39,312 bases of DNA from JAXDJJ01 sp034665745 (GTDB lineage: Bacteria > Actinomycetota > CADDZG01 > WHSQ01), in assembly GCA_034665745.1 (NCBI GenBank), contig JAXDJJ010000065.1, forward strand, positions 1 to 39,312, read 5' to 3'. The notes beneath the pieces are model-generated. The model was not told the origin of the DNA and ran no database searches. It saw only the letters and a program-made list of their open reading frames with translations. The position numbers and the translations under genes are program-made. The stretch's first letter is position 1, and the number at the start of each line of letters is the position of its first letter. This document shows, piece after piece, positions 9,154-16,808 of the stretch.

Positions 9154-9684
9154 ATGCCGGAGTCCATCGCTCGTATCGCTGTTGTGCTGCTCACGTGCGC
9201 GTTCGGGTGGGCCGGCATCGCCAAACTTGTCGGACTTCACCGGTGGCGAGCGGTGCTCGGGCAGTACGGCCTTCCGGCATCTGTCGCCAAGGCTGGGACG
9301 CTTCTCGTGCCGGTTACAGAACTGGCGGTCGCGGTGACCCTCGTCGCCTTCAGCGCGCGCGGTGGCGCCATCGCGGTGATCCTTTGTATCGCTCTGTTCT
9401 CCTTGGCGATACTTCGCGCTCGGTCGATAAATGGCGATCGCTTGCCGTGTGGTTGTTTCGGAGGCTCGGCCGAGCGTCACTATCGAACGATGATGTTGCG
9501 CAACGGGGGCCTCGGTGTGTTGGCCGCGATAGTGCTGGTACATCGGAACGAACTCCAACCGATCCTTCCGTCCATGCCGACCGATGGAGAGGTCCTCCCT
9601 GCGCTGCTCACCCTCGCCGGTACGGTCTTGGTCGGGTGGCTCGCGTGGTACTCCTCGGCCGCGATGCGAAGGCACGATCATTGA
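9154..9684 (+). CDS. mauE: MauE/DoxX-like membrane protein
   Basis: 176 residues with four to five membrane segments and a PCGCFGG motif (Cys99, Cys101) after the third. This is characteristic of MauE and related DoxX-fold proteins, which are required with MauD to supply disulfides to MauA. The ATG at 9154 was chosen because hydrophobic sequence begins immediately after it and everything upstream belongs to the divergent mauD gene. Its stop overlaps the TTG start of the next gene (ATTGA). Head of a plus-strand group mauE, secreted protein, phosphatase-family enzyme. Confidence 0.85.
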   Translation: MPESIARIAVVLLTCAFGWAGIAKLVGLHRWRAVLGQYGLPASVAKAGTLLVPVTELAVAVTLVAFSARGGAIAVILCIALFSLAILRARSINGDRLPCGCFGGSAERHYRTMMLRNGGLGVLAAIVLVHRNELQPILPSMPTDGEVLPALLTLAGTVLVGWLAWYSSAAMRRHDH

Positions 9685-10289
9685 GGGCTAGTCGCCGGAG
9701 GATCGCAGCCGTCCTTGCCGTGGTTGTCGCGGTGGGGGCGGCCGGAACGTTCCTCTACAGCGCTCTTGCGAGTCACCTTCCGGTTGCAGACCCGAACGAC
9801 ACTACTGGGCCACTCGATGTGAGAACGGTCGAGGTGCTTGGGTCCAGGAAACCGCGCTGGAAGGTGATCACGTGGCCACGGTGGACGACCCAAGAGATCT
9901 TCGACTACGGCTATACGACGATCTTCGTTGACACGTTCGGTACCCCGCGGCCCGACTACTACATCTTGGTGGGTTCGTTCGGTACCCATCTCTACGGGGA
10001 TGTGTACCGGGATCGGAAGAACAAGAAGGATTACCGCGTGGCGGGGGTTTCTAGCATCGGGCGCAGTGATTCTCATAGCTTCTACGTCCGGATCCCTCTG
10101 GCCGAGCTCAAGGTGGGGGATCAACGCGCCTTGTTCCGGTGGAAGGTACAAACCATGTTCACCGGAAAGGGATGCCGCAGGGTGTGCTTCGACTTCGCTC
10201 CCGATACCGGAGCGATCGCCGAGCCCCTCCCCGTGGTGACCCCAACACCTACGCCAACACCCACACCGACCCCGACTCCGTCACCCTGA
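9681..10289 (+). CDS. Secreted or membrane-anchored protein with Thr-Pro tail, function unknown
   Basis: 202 residues starting at a TTG that overlaps the mauE stop. A single N-terminal hydrophobic segment (AAVLAVVVAVGAAGTFLYSALA) exports the rest. The middle (about 40-180) looks like an all-beta domain with alternating aromatic strands (YTTIFVDTFGTPRPDYYILV, GTHLYGDVYRDRK, HSFYVRIPLAEL) and two cysteines (GCRRVC) that could pair. The C-terminus is a run of Thr-Pro repeats ending SP, a linker or glycosylation-type tail also used inside the RTX protein at the other end of the window. Position between mauE and a phosphatase-family gene suggests it belongs to the Mau-like system, but I do not recognise the domain. 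Confidence 0.7.
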   Translation: MRASRRRIAAVLAVVVAVGAAGTFLYSALASHLPVADPNDTTGPLDVRTVEVLGSRKPRWKVITWPRWTTQEIFDYGYTTIFVDTFGTPRPDYYILVGSFGTHLYGDVYRDRKNKKDYRVAGVSSIGRSDSHSFYVRIPLAELKVGDQRALFRWKVQTMFTGKGCRRVCFDFAPDTGAIAEPLPVVTPTPTPTPTPTPTPSP

Positions 10290-10293
10290 TCGC

Positions 10294-11883
10294 GTGGCCC
10301 CCCGTCTCATCGTGTTGGGGTGGGATTCGGCGACCTTCGCCGTCGTCGATCCCCTGGTGGAACAAGGAAAGCTTCCGGCCCTAGCGTCATTGATCGAGCG
10401 GGGACACCGATCGCCACTCATGTCGACGTGGCCCCCGATGACGGACTGCGCGTGGACGTCCGCGTTCACGGGGCGCAATCCTGGCGCTCACGGGATCTTC
10501 GGCTCGTGGTACCGGGCTCCCGGTGCCTACGAGTGTCGCTATTTCTCCTCACGCGATCGACGGGTCCCGATCGCGTGGGAGCTCACCGACGACATCCGGT
10601 GGTTGGTCTGGAACGTTCCCATGACCTATCCGGCGACGCAGACGAACGGCGTGATGGTTGCCGGATACGGAGCTCCTCCGGGCTCGAGGTTCTGCTCGCC
10701 GCCGGAGTTCCAGGATGAGATCGCCCGACGGTGGCCGCTCGAGGACATCTTGGATCGCGCGCCGCATTCGACCCTCGAGACATTCCTCGCCGACCTCAAG
10801 CGCGGGCTTGAAGTTCAGGCGGAAGCGTTGCCGTGGGCGATCCGCGAGAGTGGTTGCGACTGCGCGGTCGCGGTGTGGCCCCACGTCGACCGCGCCCAAC
10901 ACTTCTTCTGGAGGTTCCGAGGGACGGATCACCCGTTGGCCCGCGCCGTCGAAGAGGTCTACGTCGCGATGGATCGCGCGACGGCTGCGGTCATCGAGGC
11001 GTTCCCAGACAGTGACGTGATGGTCGTGTCGGACCACGGCGCGGGCGACCTCAAGGGGGATGTGAATGTCGGCGCGTGGTTGGCATCGCGCGGGCAGGCG
11101 ACCTACGCGGTGCCGAAGGGGCCGGGCATCGCATCCGCAGCTTGGGCTTTGCCTCCTTCGGTCAGGCGGCTCGGACGCAGACTCGCCCCCGGTCTTGCCC
11201 GCAAGGCGATGGGAGCGTTCCTCGTTAAGCAGCTCGGCCCGTTCGAGTGGTCGAAAACCCAGGCATTCGTCGGCGTGCACAACGACCTGTGGTTGAACCT
11301 CGAGGGCCGCGAGCCCGAGGGATGCGTACGGCCCGAAGACGCCGACGCGGTTCGAGAAGAGATCGTCGAGGGGTTGCTTGCCCTTCGTGACGATCGGACC
11401 GGGACTCCGCTGTTCGCGGCTGCCTATCGGAGGGACGAGATCTATTCGGGTCCTGCGATCGATCTTGCTCCGGACGTGATGCTCGATCCGTGGTCGAACG
11501 GTTACCGGGTAGCGGTCAAGCGAGAGTCGAGCTCTGAGGTCGTGATCCCGCCCGCGTCACTCGCGGGCGTGGATGAGGCGTGGTCTTCCGATCATCGGCC
11601 CGAGGGGATCTTCGTTGCGGGGGGGCCGCGGGTATCGCGAGGGACGTCCGAGACCTTGTCCCTGTATGACGTTGCCCCGACGATGCTCGCACTTCTAGAG
11701 CATGCGGTCCCCTCCGATCTGGACGGGTCGGTCGCTTTAGGTGCCCTCGATCCTGGCTTCTTGGAGGCGAGCCCGCCCCGCACCGGCCCGATGTCTTCGG
11801 AGCGCGACGAGGGGGCCGTTTTCTCCGCGGAGGAGGCCGAATCGGTCGCCGCCCACCTGAAGGACCTGGGTTATATCGAGTAG
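10294..11883 (+). CDS. Alkaline-phosphatase-superfamily phosphodiesterase/nucleotide pyrophosphatase
   Basis: 529 residues beginning at a GTG four bases after the previous stop. The N-terminus LIVLGWDSATF carries the first metal ligand (Asp11). PPMTDCAWTSAFTGRNPGAHG holds the probable nucleophile Thr50 and the family TGR-P-x-HG motif. MVVSDHGAGD and EAWSSDHRPEG give further metal-binding Asp/His. The family hydrolyses phosphodiesters or pyrophosphates, or transfers phospho-groups; the substrate is open. There is no clear signal peptide, so it appears cytoplasmic. The last 20 residues end in an acidic helix followed by LKDLGYIE, a tail widely shared in this superfamily and also present on the ribbon-helix-helix protein at 26620-26889. 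Confidence 0.85.
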   Translation: MAPRLIVLGWDSATFAVVDPLVEQGKLPALASLIERGHRSPLMSTWPPMTDCAWTSAFTGRNPGAHGIFGSWYRAPGAYECRYFSSRDRRVPIAWELTDDIRWLVWNVPMTYPATQTNGVMVAGYGAPPGSRFCSPPEFQDEIARRWPLEDILDRAPHSTLETFLADLKRGLEVQAEALPWAIRESGCDCAVAVWPHVDRAQHFFWRFRGTDHPLARAVEEVYVAMDRATAAVIEAFPDSDVMVVSDHGAGDLKGDVNVGAWLASRGQATYAVPKGPGIASAAWALPPSVRRLGRRLAPGLARKAMGAFLVKQLGPFEWSKTQAFVGVHNDLWLNLEGREPEGCVRPEDADAVREEIVEGLLALRDDRTGTPLFAAAYRRDEIYSGPAIDLAPDVMLDPWSNGYRVAVKRESSSEVVIPPASLAGVDEAWSSDHRPEGIFVAGGPRVSRGTSETLSLYDVAPTMLALLEHAVPSDLDGSVALGALDPGFLEASPPRTGPMSSERDEGAVFSAEEAESVAAHLKDLGYIE

Positions 11884-11918
11884 GTCTGATACTCGATCGG
11901 TTCGAGTAGGGAGGTGCC

Positions 11919-12140
11919 TTACGGCGGATAGGTCCAGATGTCGCGAGAGTTCTGAACGACGTCGATCCGGGCGAACCGCTGACCCCGTTTGGCCGCCCTT
12001 TTCAGCCTATGGATGATCATCCGGCTGATCACGACCCAGCCGATAGACACGACTATCAGTAAGACGCACGCGACGGTGAGGGCGGGATCTTTGAACAGTT
12101 CGCCTATCTGGCGGGCAGTGGTAGCGAGGGTTGGTTCCAT
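11919..12140 (-). CDS. Small single-pass membrane protein, unknown
   Basis: 73 residues with one strong membrane helix (about 20-42, ACVLLIVVSIGWVVISRMII) followed by a very basic stretch (HRLKRAAKRGQRF) that would stay in the cytoplasm. It occupies the gap between the phosphatase-family gene and the divergent larE. The ribosome site is poor. The topology looks natural rather than random, but I know no homologue. Confidence 0.5.
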   Translation of the reverse strand: MEPTLATTARQIGELFKDPALTVACVLLIVVSIGWVVISRMIIHRLKRAAKRGQRFARIDVVQNSRDIWTYPP

Positions 12141-12181
12141 GTGACAGAAGTCTTGGCCTCTCTGGGTGGCAGGATGGACCG

Positions 12182-13006
12182 GTGAACCCAGTTCTTACCC
12201 GTAAGGAGCACGAGTTAGACGCGCTGCTGTCTGACTTGGGGAACGCCGTCATCGCATTCTCCGGAGGAGTCGACTCTGCCCTCCTGGCAGCTGCAGCACA
12301 CGACATCCTAGGGGACCGTGCGTTAGCAGTTACTGCGGTTTCACCCTCGCTGGCGGCGCGCGAGCGTCATGCCGCTGCCGAGCTTGCAGCCAGTTTCGGG
12401 TGGAACCACCTCGAGATCGATACCGCCGAGCTCGAACGTCCTGAATACGTTCGTAACGAACCGGATCGTTGTTACTGGTGCAAAACGGAATTATTCGAGG
12501 TCCTCGAGCCTGTCGCGCGCCAGCGCGGAGCGTTCATGCTCGTCGGAACGAACGCAGATGACCTCTTGGACCACCGTCCGGGGCTGCGGGCAGCACGGGA
12601 GAGAGACGTCCGTGCCCCTCTTGCAGAGGTTGGACTAACGAAGGAAGAGGTCCGCGAGCTGTCGGGCGCGAAGGGTCTGCCCACCGCTGAGAAACCGGCA
12701 TCACCTTGCTTGGCATCGCGTTTCGCCTACGGTGTCGAAGTGACGCGCGAGGGATTGCAACGGATCGATAGTGCCGAGGAGGTCATCCGCGCACTTGGGT
12801 TCGACGTCTTCAGGGTCAGGGATCACGGCGACCTTGCGAGGATCGAAGTTCCGGCCGAGCGGATCGACGAGGTCATCGCGGCCAAAGATCAGATCGCCGT
12901 TGCATTGAAGGGTCTCGGATTCGTCTACGTGGCCGTCGATCTCGGAGGGTTCCGCTCCGGTGCGATGAACGAGGTCCTGCCCCCACCGGGCTTCCGCCGG
13001 GCCTGA
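12182..13006 (+). CDS. larE: LarE-type ATP-dependent sulfur transferase
   Basis: 274 residues of the PP-loop family. The pyrophosphatase loop SGGVDS is at 27-32, CYWCKTELF at 97-105, and KPASPCLASR with Cys176. LarE inserts sulfur into the pyridinium dinucleotide precursor of the nickel-pincer cofactor used by lactate racemase and related enzymes; in the Lactobacillus enzyme the sulfur comes from a cysteine numbered 176. Cys97, Cys100 and Cys176 together resemble the three-cysteine LarE subclass reported to hold an iron-sulfur cluster, so this copy may not be sacrificial. No larA, larB or larC lies in the window. GTG start at 12182, preceded by AGGATGG. Confidence 0.88.
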   Translation: MNPVLTRKEHELDALLSDLGNAVIAFSGGVDSALLAAAAHDILGDRALAVTAVSPSLAARERHAAAELAASFGWNHLEIDTAELERPEYVRNEPDRCYWCKTELFEVLEPVARQRGAFMLVGTNADDLLDHRPGLRAARERDVRAPLAEVGLTKEEVRELSGAKGLPTAEKPASPCLASRFAYGVEVTREGLQRIDSAEEVIRALGFDVFRVRDHGDLARIEVPAERIDEVIAAKDQIAVALKGLGFVYVAVDLGGFRSGAMNEVLPPPGFRRA

Positions 13007-13025
13007 GACGGCGACCGGGAAAAGC

Positions 13026-13053
13026 AAAGGCCCCCGGTTCACCGGGGGCCTTT
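13026..13053. terminator. Bidirectional intrinsic terminator between larE and a small gene
   Basis: A 12-bp perfect stem (AAAGGCCCCCGG / CCGGGGGCCTTT) with a TTCA loop, flanked by A-rich bases on one side and TTT on the other. It serves larE on the plus strand and the convergent 21-residue gene on the minus strand. Confidence 0.85.
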
Positions 13054-13068
13054 AGAGACTGACCATTC

Positions 13069-13134
13069 TTAGAAGATGTACTGAAGGACGACGATCAGTC
13101 CGATGACTGCAAGTACGGTCCAGAGGATTCCCAT
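13069..13134 (-). CDS. 21-residue hydrophobic membrane protein
   Basis: An ATG at 13134 opens a 22-codon frame ending TAA at 13069. The product begins MGILWTVLAVIGLIVVLQ and is one membrane helix with no charged residues. Short MGxLWT-type hydrophobic proteins recur in actinobacteria and firmicutes and are often stress-induced; membership of that family is likely but not certain. The strongest support is the excellent Shine-Dalgarno AAAGGAGG with a spacing of seven bases, and the terminator directly after the stop. Its start region folds into a hairpin (next entry). Confidence 0.7.
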   Translation of the reverse strand: MGILWTVLAVIGLIVVLQYIF

Positions 13135-13166
13135 CCTGTGACCTCCTTTCGAGGTGTCACAAGGAT
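13133..13166 (-). promoter_or_regulatory. RNA hairpin hiding the ribosome site and start codon of the 21-residue gene
   Basis: On the minus-strand RNA, ATCCT-GTG-ACCTC pairs with GAGGT-CAC-AGGAT around a GAAAG loop, giving 13 pairs with a one-base and a two-base bulge on the 5' side. The 3' arm contains the Shine-Dalgarno and the AU of the start codon. This is the layout of an RNA thermometer or other translational switch. Confidence 0.5.
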
Positions 13167-13247
13167 CATTCCCCGGTGGATCGACTTCAAAACGCCCAGA
13201 GAGAGGTTCCGACTACACCGCGTAGTTACGTGGGGAGTCCGTTTGGT

Positions 13248-13490
13248 TTAGCTGAAGGTGACGATGGGGCAGGTCAACGTTCTGGTGATGCCATCGACCG
13301 TCTGGATCTTCGACACGACGAGTTGACCTAGTGAGTCCATGTCGGACGAGACCGCTCTGACGATCACGTCGTAGGGACCCGACACGTCTTCAGCAGACTC
13401 GACACCGTCGATCTGTCTGATCTCGGTCGCGACGTGCGCCGCGTTAACCGTCGTCTGGATCAAGACGTATGCCATGACCCCGTCTGCCAT
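13248..13490 (-). CDS. Stand-alone Lrp/AsnC effector-binding (RAM) domain protein
   Basis: 80 residues matching only the ligand-binding half of Lrp/AsnC regulators: AYVLIQTTVNAAHVATEIRQI, GVESAEDVSGPYDVIVRAVS and GITRTLTCPIV form the alpha/beta sandwich. There is no helix-turn-helix. Such SraA/DM1-like small proteins bind amino acids and can modify the oligomerisation of full-length Lrp regulators. ATG at 13490 with GGGAGG upstream. Divergent from qcrC. Confidence 0.85.
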   Translation of the reverse strand: MADGVMAYVLIQTTVNAAHVATEIRQIDGVESAEDVSGPYDVIVRAVSSDMDSLGQLVVSKIQTVDGITRTLTCPIVTFS

Positions 13491-13574
13491 CGTGCCTCCC
13501 AGCGATCGTTAGAAGCGCAACCGTTGCGTGCCGGGAGTCTAGTGCCTTGGGCATATGGCTACGATGACCCCATA

Positions 13575-14282
13575 TTGACCCGTGTAAGTGGCCCGCTCGG
13601 TCTTGTGCTCGGCCTCCTCGTGCTGGGGGTGTTCGCTGCCGGGGCAGCCGCGGCCGACAGGGATCGGTTCGTTGCACGGTGCGCGTCATGCCATGGCTCC
13701 GATGCCGCCGGCACGGAAGACGGACCGAGCTTGATAGGTGTAGGCCCGGCGATGGTCGACTTCCAGCTTCGTACGGGACGCATGCCTCTCGCGGACCCCG
13801 GCGTACAACCCAAACGGAAGCCACCCGCATTCGACGAAGCCGAGATCGCAGGGATCGTCCGGTACGTGACCTCCTTGGGGCCCGGCGGTCCATCCATCCC
13901 TTCGGTCGATCCGGTTTCGGGCGACCTATCTCTAGGCCAGAGTTTGTTCGTCGCGAACTGCGCTCCGTGTCACGGCGCGACGGCGAACGGTGGAGCGGTC
14001 GGGAGGGGCGCTCTCGCACCGAGTCTGTCCTTGGCTTCTTCCCTCGAGATCGCAGAGGCGATGGTGGTCGGTCCGGGTGAGATGCCGGTGTTCGCCTTCG
14101 AACAGCACGAGGTCGATTCGATCGTGGCATTCGTCGAGGATCTCGAGCACCGCCCCGACCGAGGCGGAGCCGATATCGGGGGAGTCGGTCCCGTACCCGA
14201 AGGCTTCGTTGCGTGGGGTGTTGGGATGGGCTCATGCATCGCGATCGTCTGGCTGATCGGGCGTCGAAGGCGAGAACCATGA
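13575..14282 (+). CDS. qcrC: Di-haem cytochrome c subunit of the bc complex (QcrC)
   Basis: 235 residues from a TTG at 13575. A clean export signal (MTRVSGPLGLVLGLLVLGVF) is followed by two haem-binding motifs, CASCHG and CAPCHG, each in a class I cytochrome domain with later methionine ligands (RTGRMPLADP and GPGEMPVFAF). A C-terminal helix (VGMGSCIAIVWLIG) anchors it. Actinobacteria use this bound di-haem protein in place of soluble cytochrome c to pass electrons from the bc complex to the aa3 oxidase. A GTG at 13542 is an alternative start; I preferred 13575 because TACGAT ends nine bases before it and the signal peptide then starts correctly. Overlaps qcrA by ATGA. Confidence 0.9.
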   Translation: MTRVSGPLGLVLGLLVLGVFAAGAAAADRDRFVARCASCHGSDAAGTEDGPSLIGVGPAMVDFQLRTGRMPLADPGVQPKRKPPAFDEAEIAGIVRYVTSLGPGGPSIPSVDPVSGDLSLGQSLFVANCAPCHGATANGGAVGRGALAPSLSLASSLEIAEAMVVGPGEMPVFAFEQHEVDSIVAFVEDLEHRPDRGGADIGGVGPVPEGFVAWGVGMGSCIAIVWLIGRRRREP

Positions 14283-15085
14283 ACAAGGAACGTGCTGCCG
14301 CGGCTTCGTTCGTCGTTTCGCTCATCTCGTCGGTCGGTCTCATCGCGTGGTACTTCACCGGTGGGGGGCCGCGGGGCGAGGGGATCTTGTTGGGACTTGC
14401 CCTCGGTGGCATGGGGCTTGGGGTCGTGATCTGGGCCGTGTTCCTGATGCACTCGCCAACCGAAACAGAAGAGCGCCCCCCTCTGGCGGAAGACGCAGAA
14501 CGGGCGACGGGCGCGCCCGAGGTGACCCGGCGGACATTGCTCGTGAGACTCCTAGGGGCTGCCGGTGTGGCCCTCGGAGGTGGGATAGCCGTTCCGGCCC
14601 TGTCGCTCGGCCCCCGACCCGGTCAGAGCCTGTTCAAGACTGCCTGGACCACGGGAGCTCGCCTGGTGGACAGGGATGGCAATCTCGTGCGTGCGGCCGA
14701 CATCGGCTTGCGGGAGGTCCTCACGGTCTTTCCCGAAGGCCACGCAGGTTCGGCCGATTCCCAGACCCTGATCGTCAAGGTGGACCCGGCGACACTGGAT
14801 CTGCCCGAGGGCCGGGACGACTGGACCCCCGAGGGACTCGTCGCTTATTCGAAGATCTGCACCCACGCGGGTTGTCCCGTTGGTCTCTACCGATCCGAGT
14901 CTCACGAGCTGCTGTGTCCGTGTCACCAATCGACGTTCGACGTCCTGAAGGGGGCCGAGCCAACCTTCGGTCCCGCCGCTAGGGCCCTGCCACAGCTGCC
15001 ACTGGCGATCGATGAGAACGGCTACGTGGTCGCCCAGGCCGACTTCTCCGAGCCGGTCGGTCCGAGTTTCTGGAACATGACGTGA
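14279..15085 (+). CDS. qcrA: Rieske iron-sulfur subunit of the bc complex (QcrA)
   Basis: 268 residues. Two membrane helices lie in the first 60 residues and a third follows a TRRTLLVRLLGAAG twin-arginine-like segment near residue 85, which is the three-helix actinobacterial Rieske plan. The [2Fe-2S] ligands are CTHAGC (Cys194, His196, with Cys199) and CPCH (Cys213, with Cys215 and His216). It accepts electrons from menaquinol and hands them to QcrC. ATG overlaps the qcrC stop; its own stop overlaps the GTG of qcrB (GTGA), so the three subunits are translationally coupled. Confidence 0.95.
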   Translation: MNKERAAAASFVVSLISSVGLIAWYFTGGGPRGEGILLGLALGGMGLGVVIWAVFLMHSPTETEERPPLAEDAERATGAPEVTRRTLLVRLLGAAGVALGGGIAVPALSLGPRPGQSLFKTAWTTGARLVDRDGNLVRAADIGLREVLTVFPEGHAGSADSQTLIVKVDPATLDLPEGRDDWTPEGLVAYSKICTHAGCPVGLYRSESHELLCPCHQSTFDVLKGAEPTFGPAARALPQLPLAIDENGYVVAQADFSEPVGPSFWNMT

Positions 15086-16419
15086 GCGGCATCCACCCGG
15101 TCCGTTGGATAGACGAACGTGTGGGGGCCGGTCACTGGGCCCGGAAAGCCCTGAAGAAGGTCTTCCCGGACCACTGGAGCTTCCTGCTGGGCGAGGTCGC
15201 GCTATTCGCGTTCGTGATCCTGCTCGCGACCGGTGTCTTCCTGACCCTCTTCTATCGGCCCGATGCGAGCCAGGTCATCTACGACGGTCCTTACGCACCC
15301 CTCCGGGGCCAAGAGGTTTCGGCGGCGTACGAATCTGTGATGCGCTTGAGCTTCGAGGTGCGAGCCGGACTGGTGATGCGCCAGATCCATCACTGGGCAG
15401 CGCTCGTGTTCATGGCGTCGATCGTGGTGCACATGTTGCGTGTCTTCTTCACGGGGGCCTTCCGCAAACCGCGCGAGATCAACTGGCTCGTCGGGATCGG
15501 GTTGTTGTTGCTTGCTCTCGCGATGGGCTTTACGGGTTACTCCTTGCCGGACGACCTGCTATCGGGCACGGGTTTGCGCATCGCGTATTCGGTGCTGATC
15601 TCGATCCCGTTCATCGGGCCCTACCTCGCGTTCTTGTTCTTCGGTGGCGAGTTTCCGACGGAGGGGATCATCTCGAGACTGTTCGTGATGCATGTGATGT
15701 TGTTTCCCGCATTGATCATCGGTGCGATCACGACGCACCTAGCGATACTGGTGCGTCAGAAGCATGCGCAGTTCAAGGGCGAAGGTCGGACCGAGACGAA
15801 CGTGGTGGGCAAAGCCCTATGGCCCTCGCAGGTGTTCAAGTCCGTTGGCCTGCTGCTTCTCATCGCGGCCATCCTCGCCTTCATGGGCGGCCTCATCCAG
15901 ATCAACCCCATATGGAGCTACGGCCCCTTCGATCCCACCACCGCGTCCGCGCCAGCACAGCCCGACTGGTACGTGGGATGGCTCGAAGGTGCGTTGCGCT
16001 TGTTCCCACCGGTCGAGTTCTCGGTCTTCGGGGTGACGATCGCTTCGACGTTCTTCCCCGGTGTCGTGATCCCCGGTCTTGCATTCGGCGTGATGACCAT
16101 GTGGCCGTTCATCGAAGCGCGTCTAACCGGCGACCATGACGTACATCATTTGCTCGACAACCCGCGTGACGTGCCGGGCCGCGTCGCGCTTGGGGTCGGC
16201 GCACTTGCGTTCTTCATCGTCCTGACCCTCGCCGGTGGCAACGACGTCCTGGCCTTGACCTTCGATCTCGGCGTCGAATCGGTGACGAACGTCCTTCGCA
16301 TCGCGATCTTCGTCGTCCCGTTGCTGTGCGCGGGCATCGCATATCGCGTTGCGAAGGACCTCAGCGCGCAGGCCCCCGGCTCGATGCTGTCGCCGCCAAC
16401 CACCGGTGGCCGCCGCTAG
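15082..16419 (+). CDS. qcrB: Cytochrome b subunit of the bc complex (QcrB)
   Basis: 445 residues with about nine membrane helices. Haem-ligating histidine pairs appear in HHWAALVFMASIVVHMLRVF and in HVMLFPALIIGAITTHLAIL. The quinol-oxidation loop has PDWYVGWLEG, the actinobacterial form of the PEWY motif. It is shorter than QcrB of Mycobacterium or Streptomyces, which carry a longer C-terminal extension. Menaquinol is oxidised at the outer site, with proton release. The stop shares bases with the convergent ctaF stop (CTAG), leaving no space for a terminator. Confidence 0.95.
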   Translation: MSGIHPVRWIDERVGAGHWARKALKKVFPDHWSFLLGEVALFAFVILLATGVFLTLFYRPDASQVIYDGPYAPLRGQEVSAAYESVMRLSFEVRAGLVMRQIHHWAALVFMASIVVHMLRVFFTGAFRKPREINWLVGIGLLLLALAMGFTGYSLPDDLLSGTGLRIAYSVLISIPFIGPYLAFLFFGGEFPTEGIISRLFVMHVMLFPALIIGAITTHLAILVRQKHAQFKGEGRTETNVVGKALWPSQVFKSVGLLLLIAAILAFMGGLIQINPIWSYGPFDPTTASAPAQPDWYVGWLEGALRLFPPVEFSVFGVTIASTFFPGVVIPGLAFGVMTMWPFIEARLTGDHDVHHLLDNPRDVPGRVALGVGALAFFIVLTLAGGNDVLALTFDLGVESVTNVLRIAIFVVPLLCAGIAYRVAKDLSAQAPGSMLSPPTTGGRR

Positions 16420-16808
16420 TCGAGCTCTCGCAACCAGTGCCAGCCGGCCCCGAGGATCGTCAGGGCACCGGGCAGCCACAGCCATGCCCCGAACACCAAG
16501 CCCATCGTTACCCCTACTGCCCCGACGGCCACGAAAAGGGGCATGAGGCTCAGGGTCGGCAACGGAACGGCCTCGAGCTCGAGTGCAGGCACCTCCTGCT
16601 CGCCGAAGGTTGCGAGGTCCTTGGCAACCCCGAGAGGAGTTGTCCTGCCTCCCGTGCCTGGGAGCATCGCGGTGAGGGCCGCAGCGGCGATCCCGAGCAC
16701 GACGAGCATCACCGTTCCCGCGACCTCGTAGGAGACGAACCAATAGATGGCCGCGACCCCAAGGGCGTAGACCGCGGTACGGAGGAAGACGCGGCCCTCT
16801 TCTGTCAC
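16416..16808 (-). CDS. ctaF: Cytochrome c oxidase subunit IV, actinobacterial type (CtaF)
   Basis: 130 residues with four predicted membrane helices: YALGVAAIYWFVSY and MLVVLGIAAAALTAML near the start, and MPLFVAVGAVGVTMGL and LPGALTILGAGWHWL near the end, separated by a hydrophilic loop. This matches the small structural subunit encoded after ctaD in actinobacteria. The GTG at 16808 overlaps the ctaD stop (GTGA), which fixes the start. Confidence 0.82.
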   Translation of the reverse strand: MTEEGRVFLRTAVYALGVAAIYWFVSYEVAGTVMLVVLGIAAAALTAMLPGTGGRTTPLGVAKDLATFGEQEVPALELEAVPLPTLSLMPLFVAVGAVGVTMGLVFGAWLWLPGALTILGAGWHWLRELD

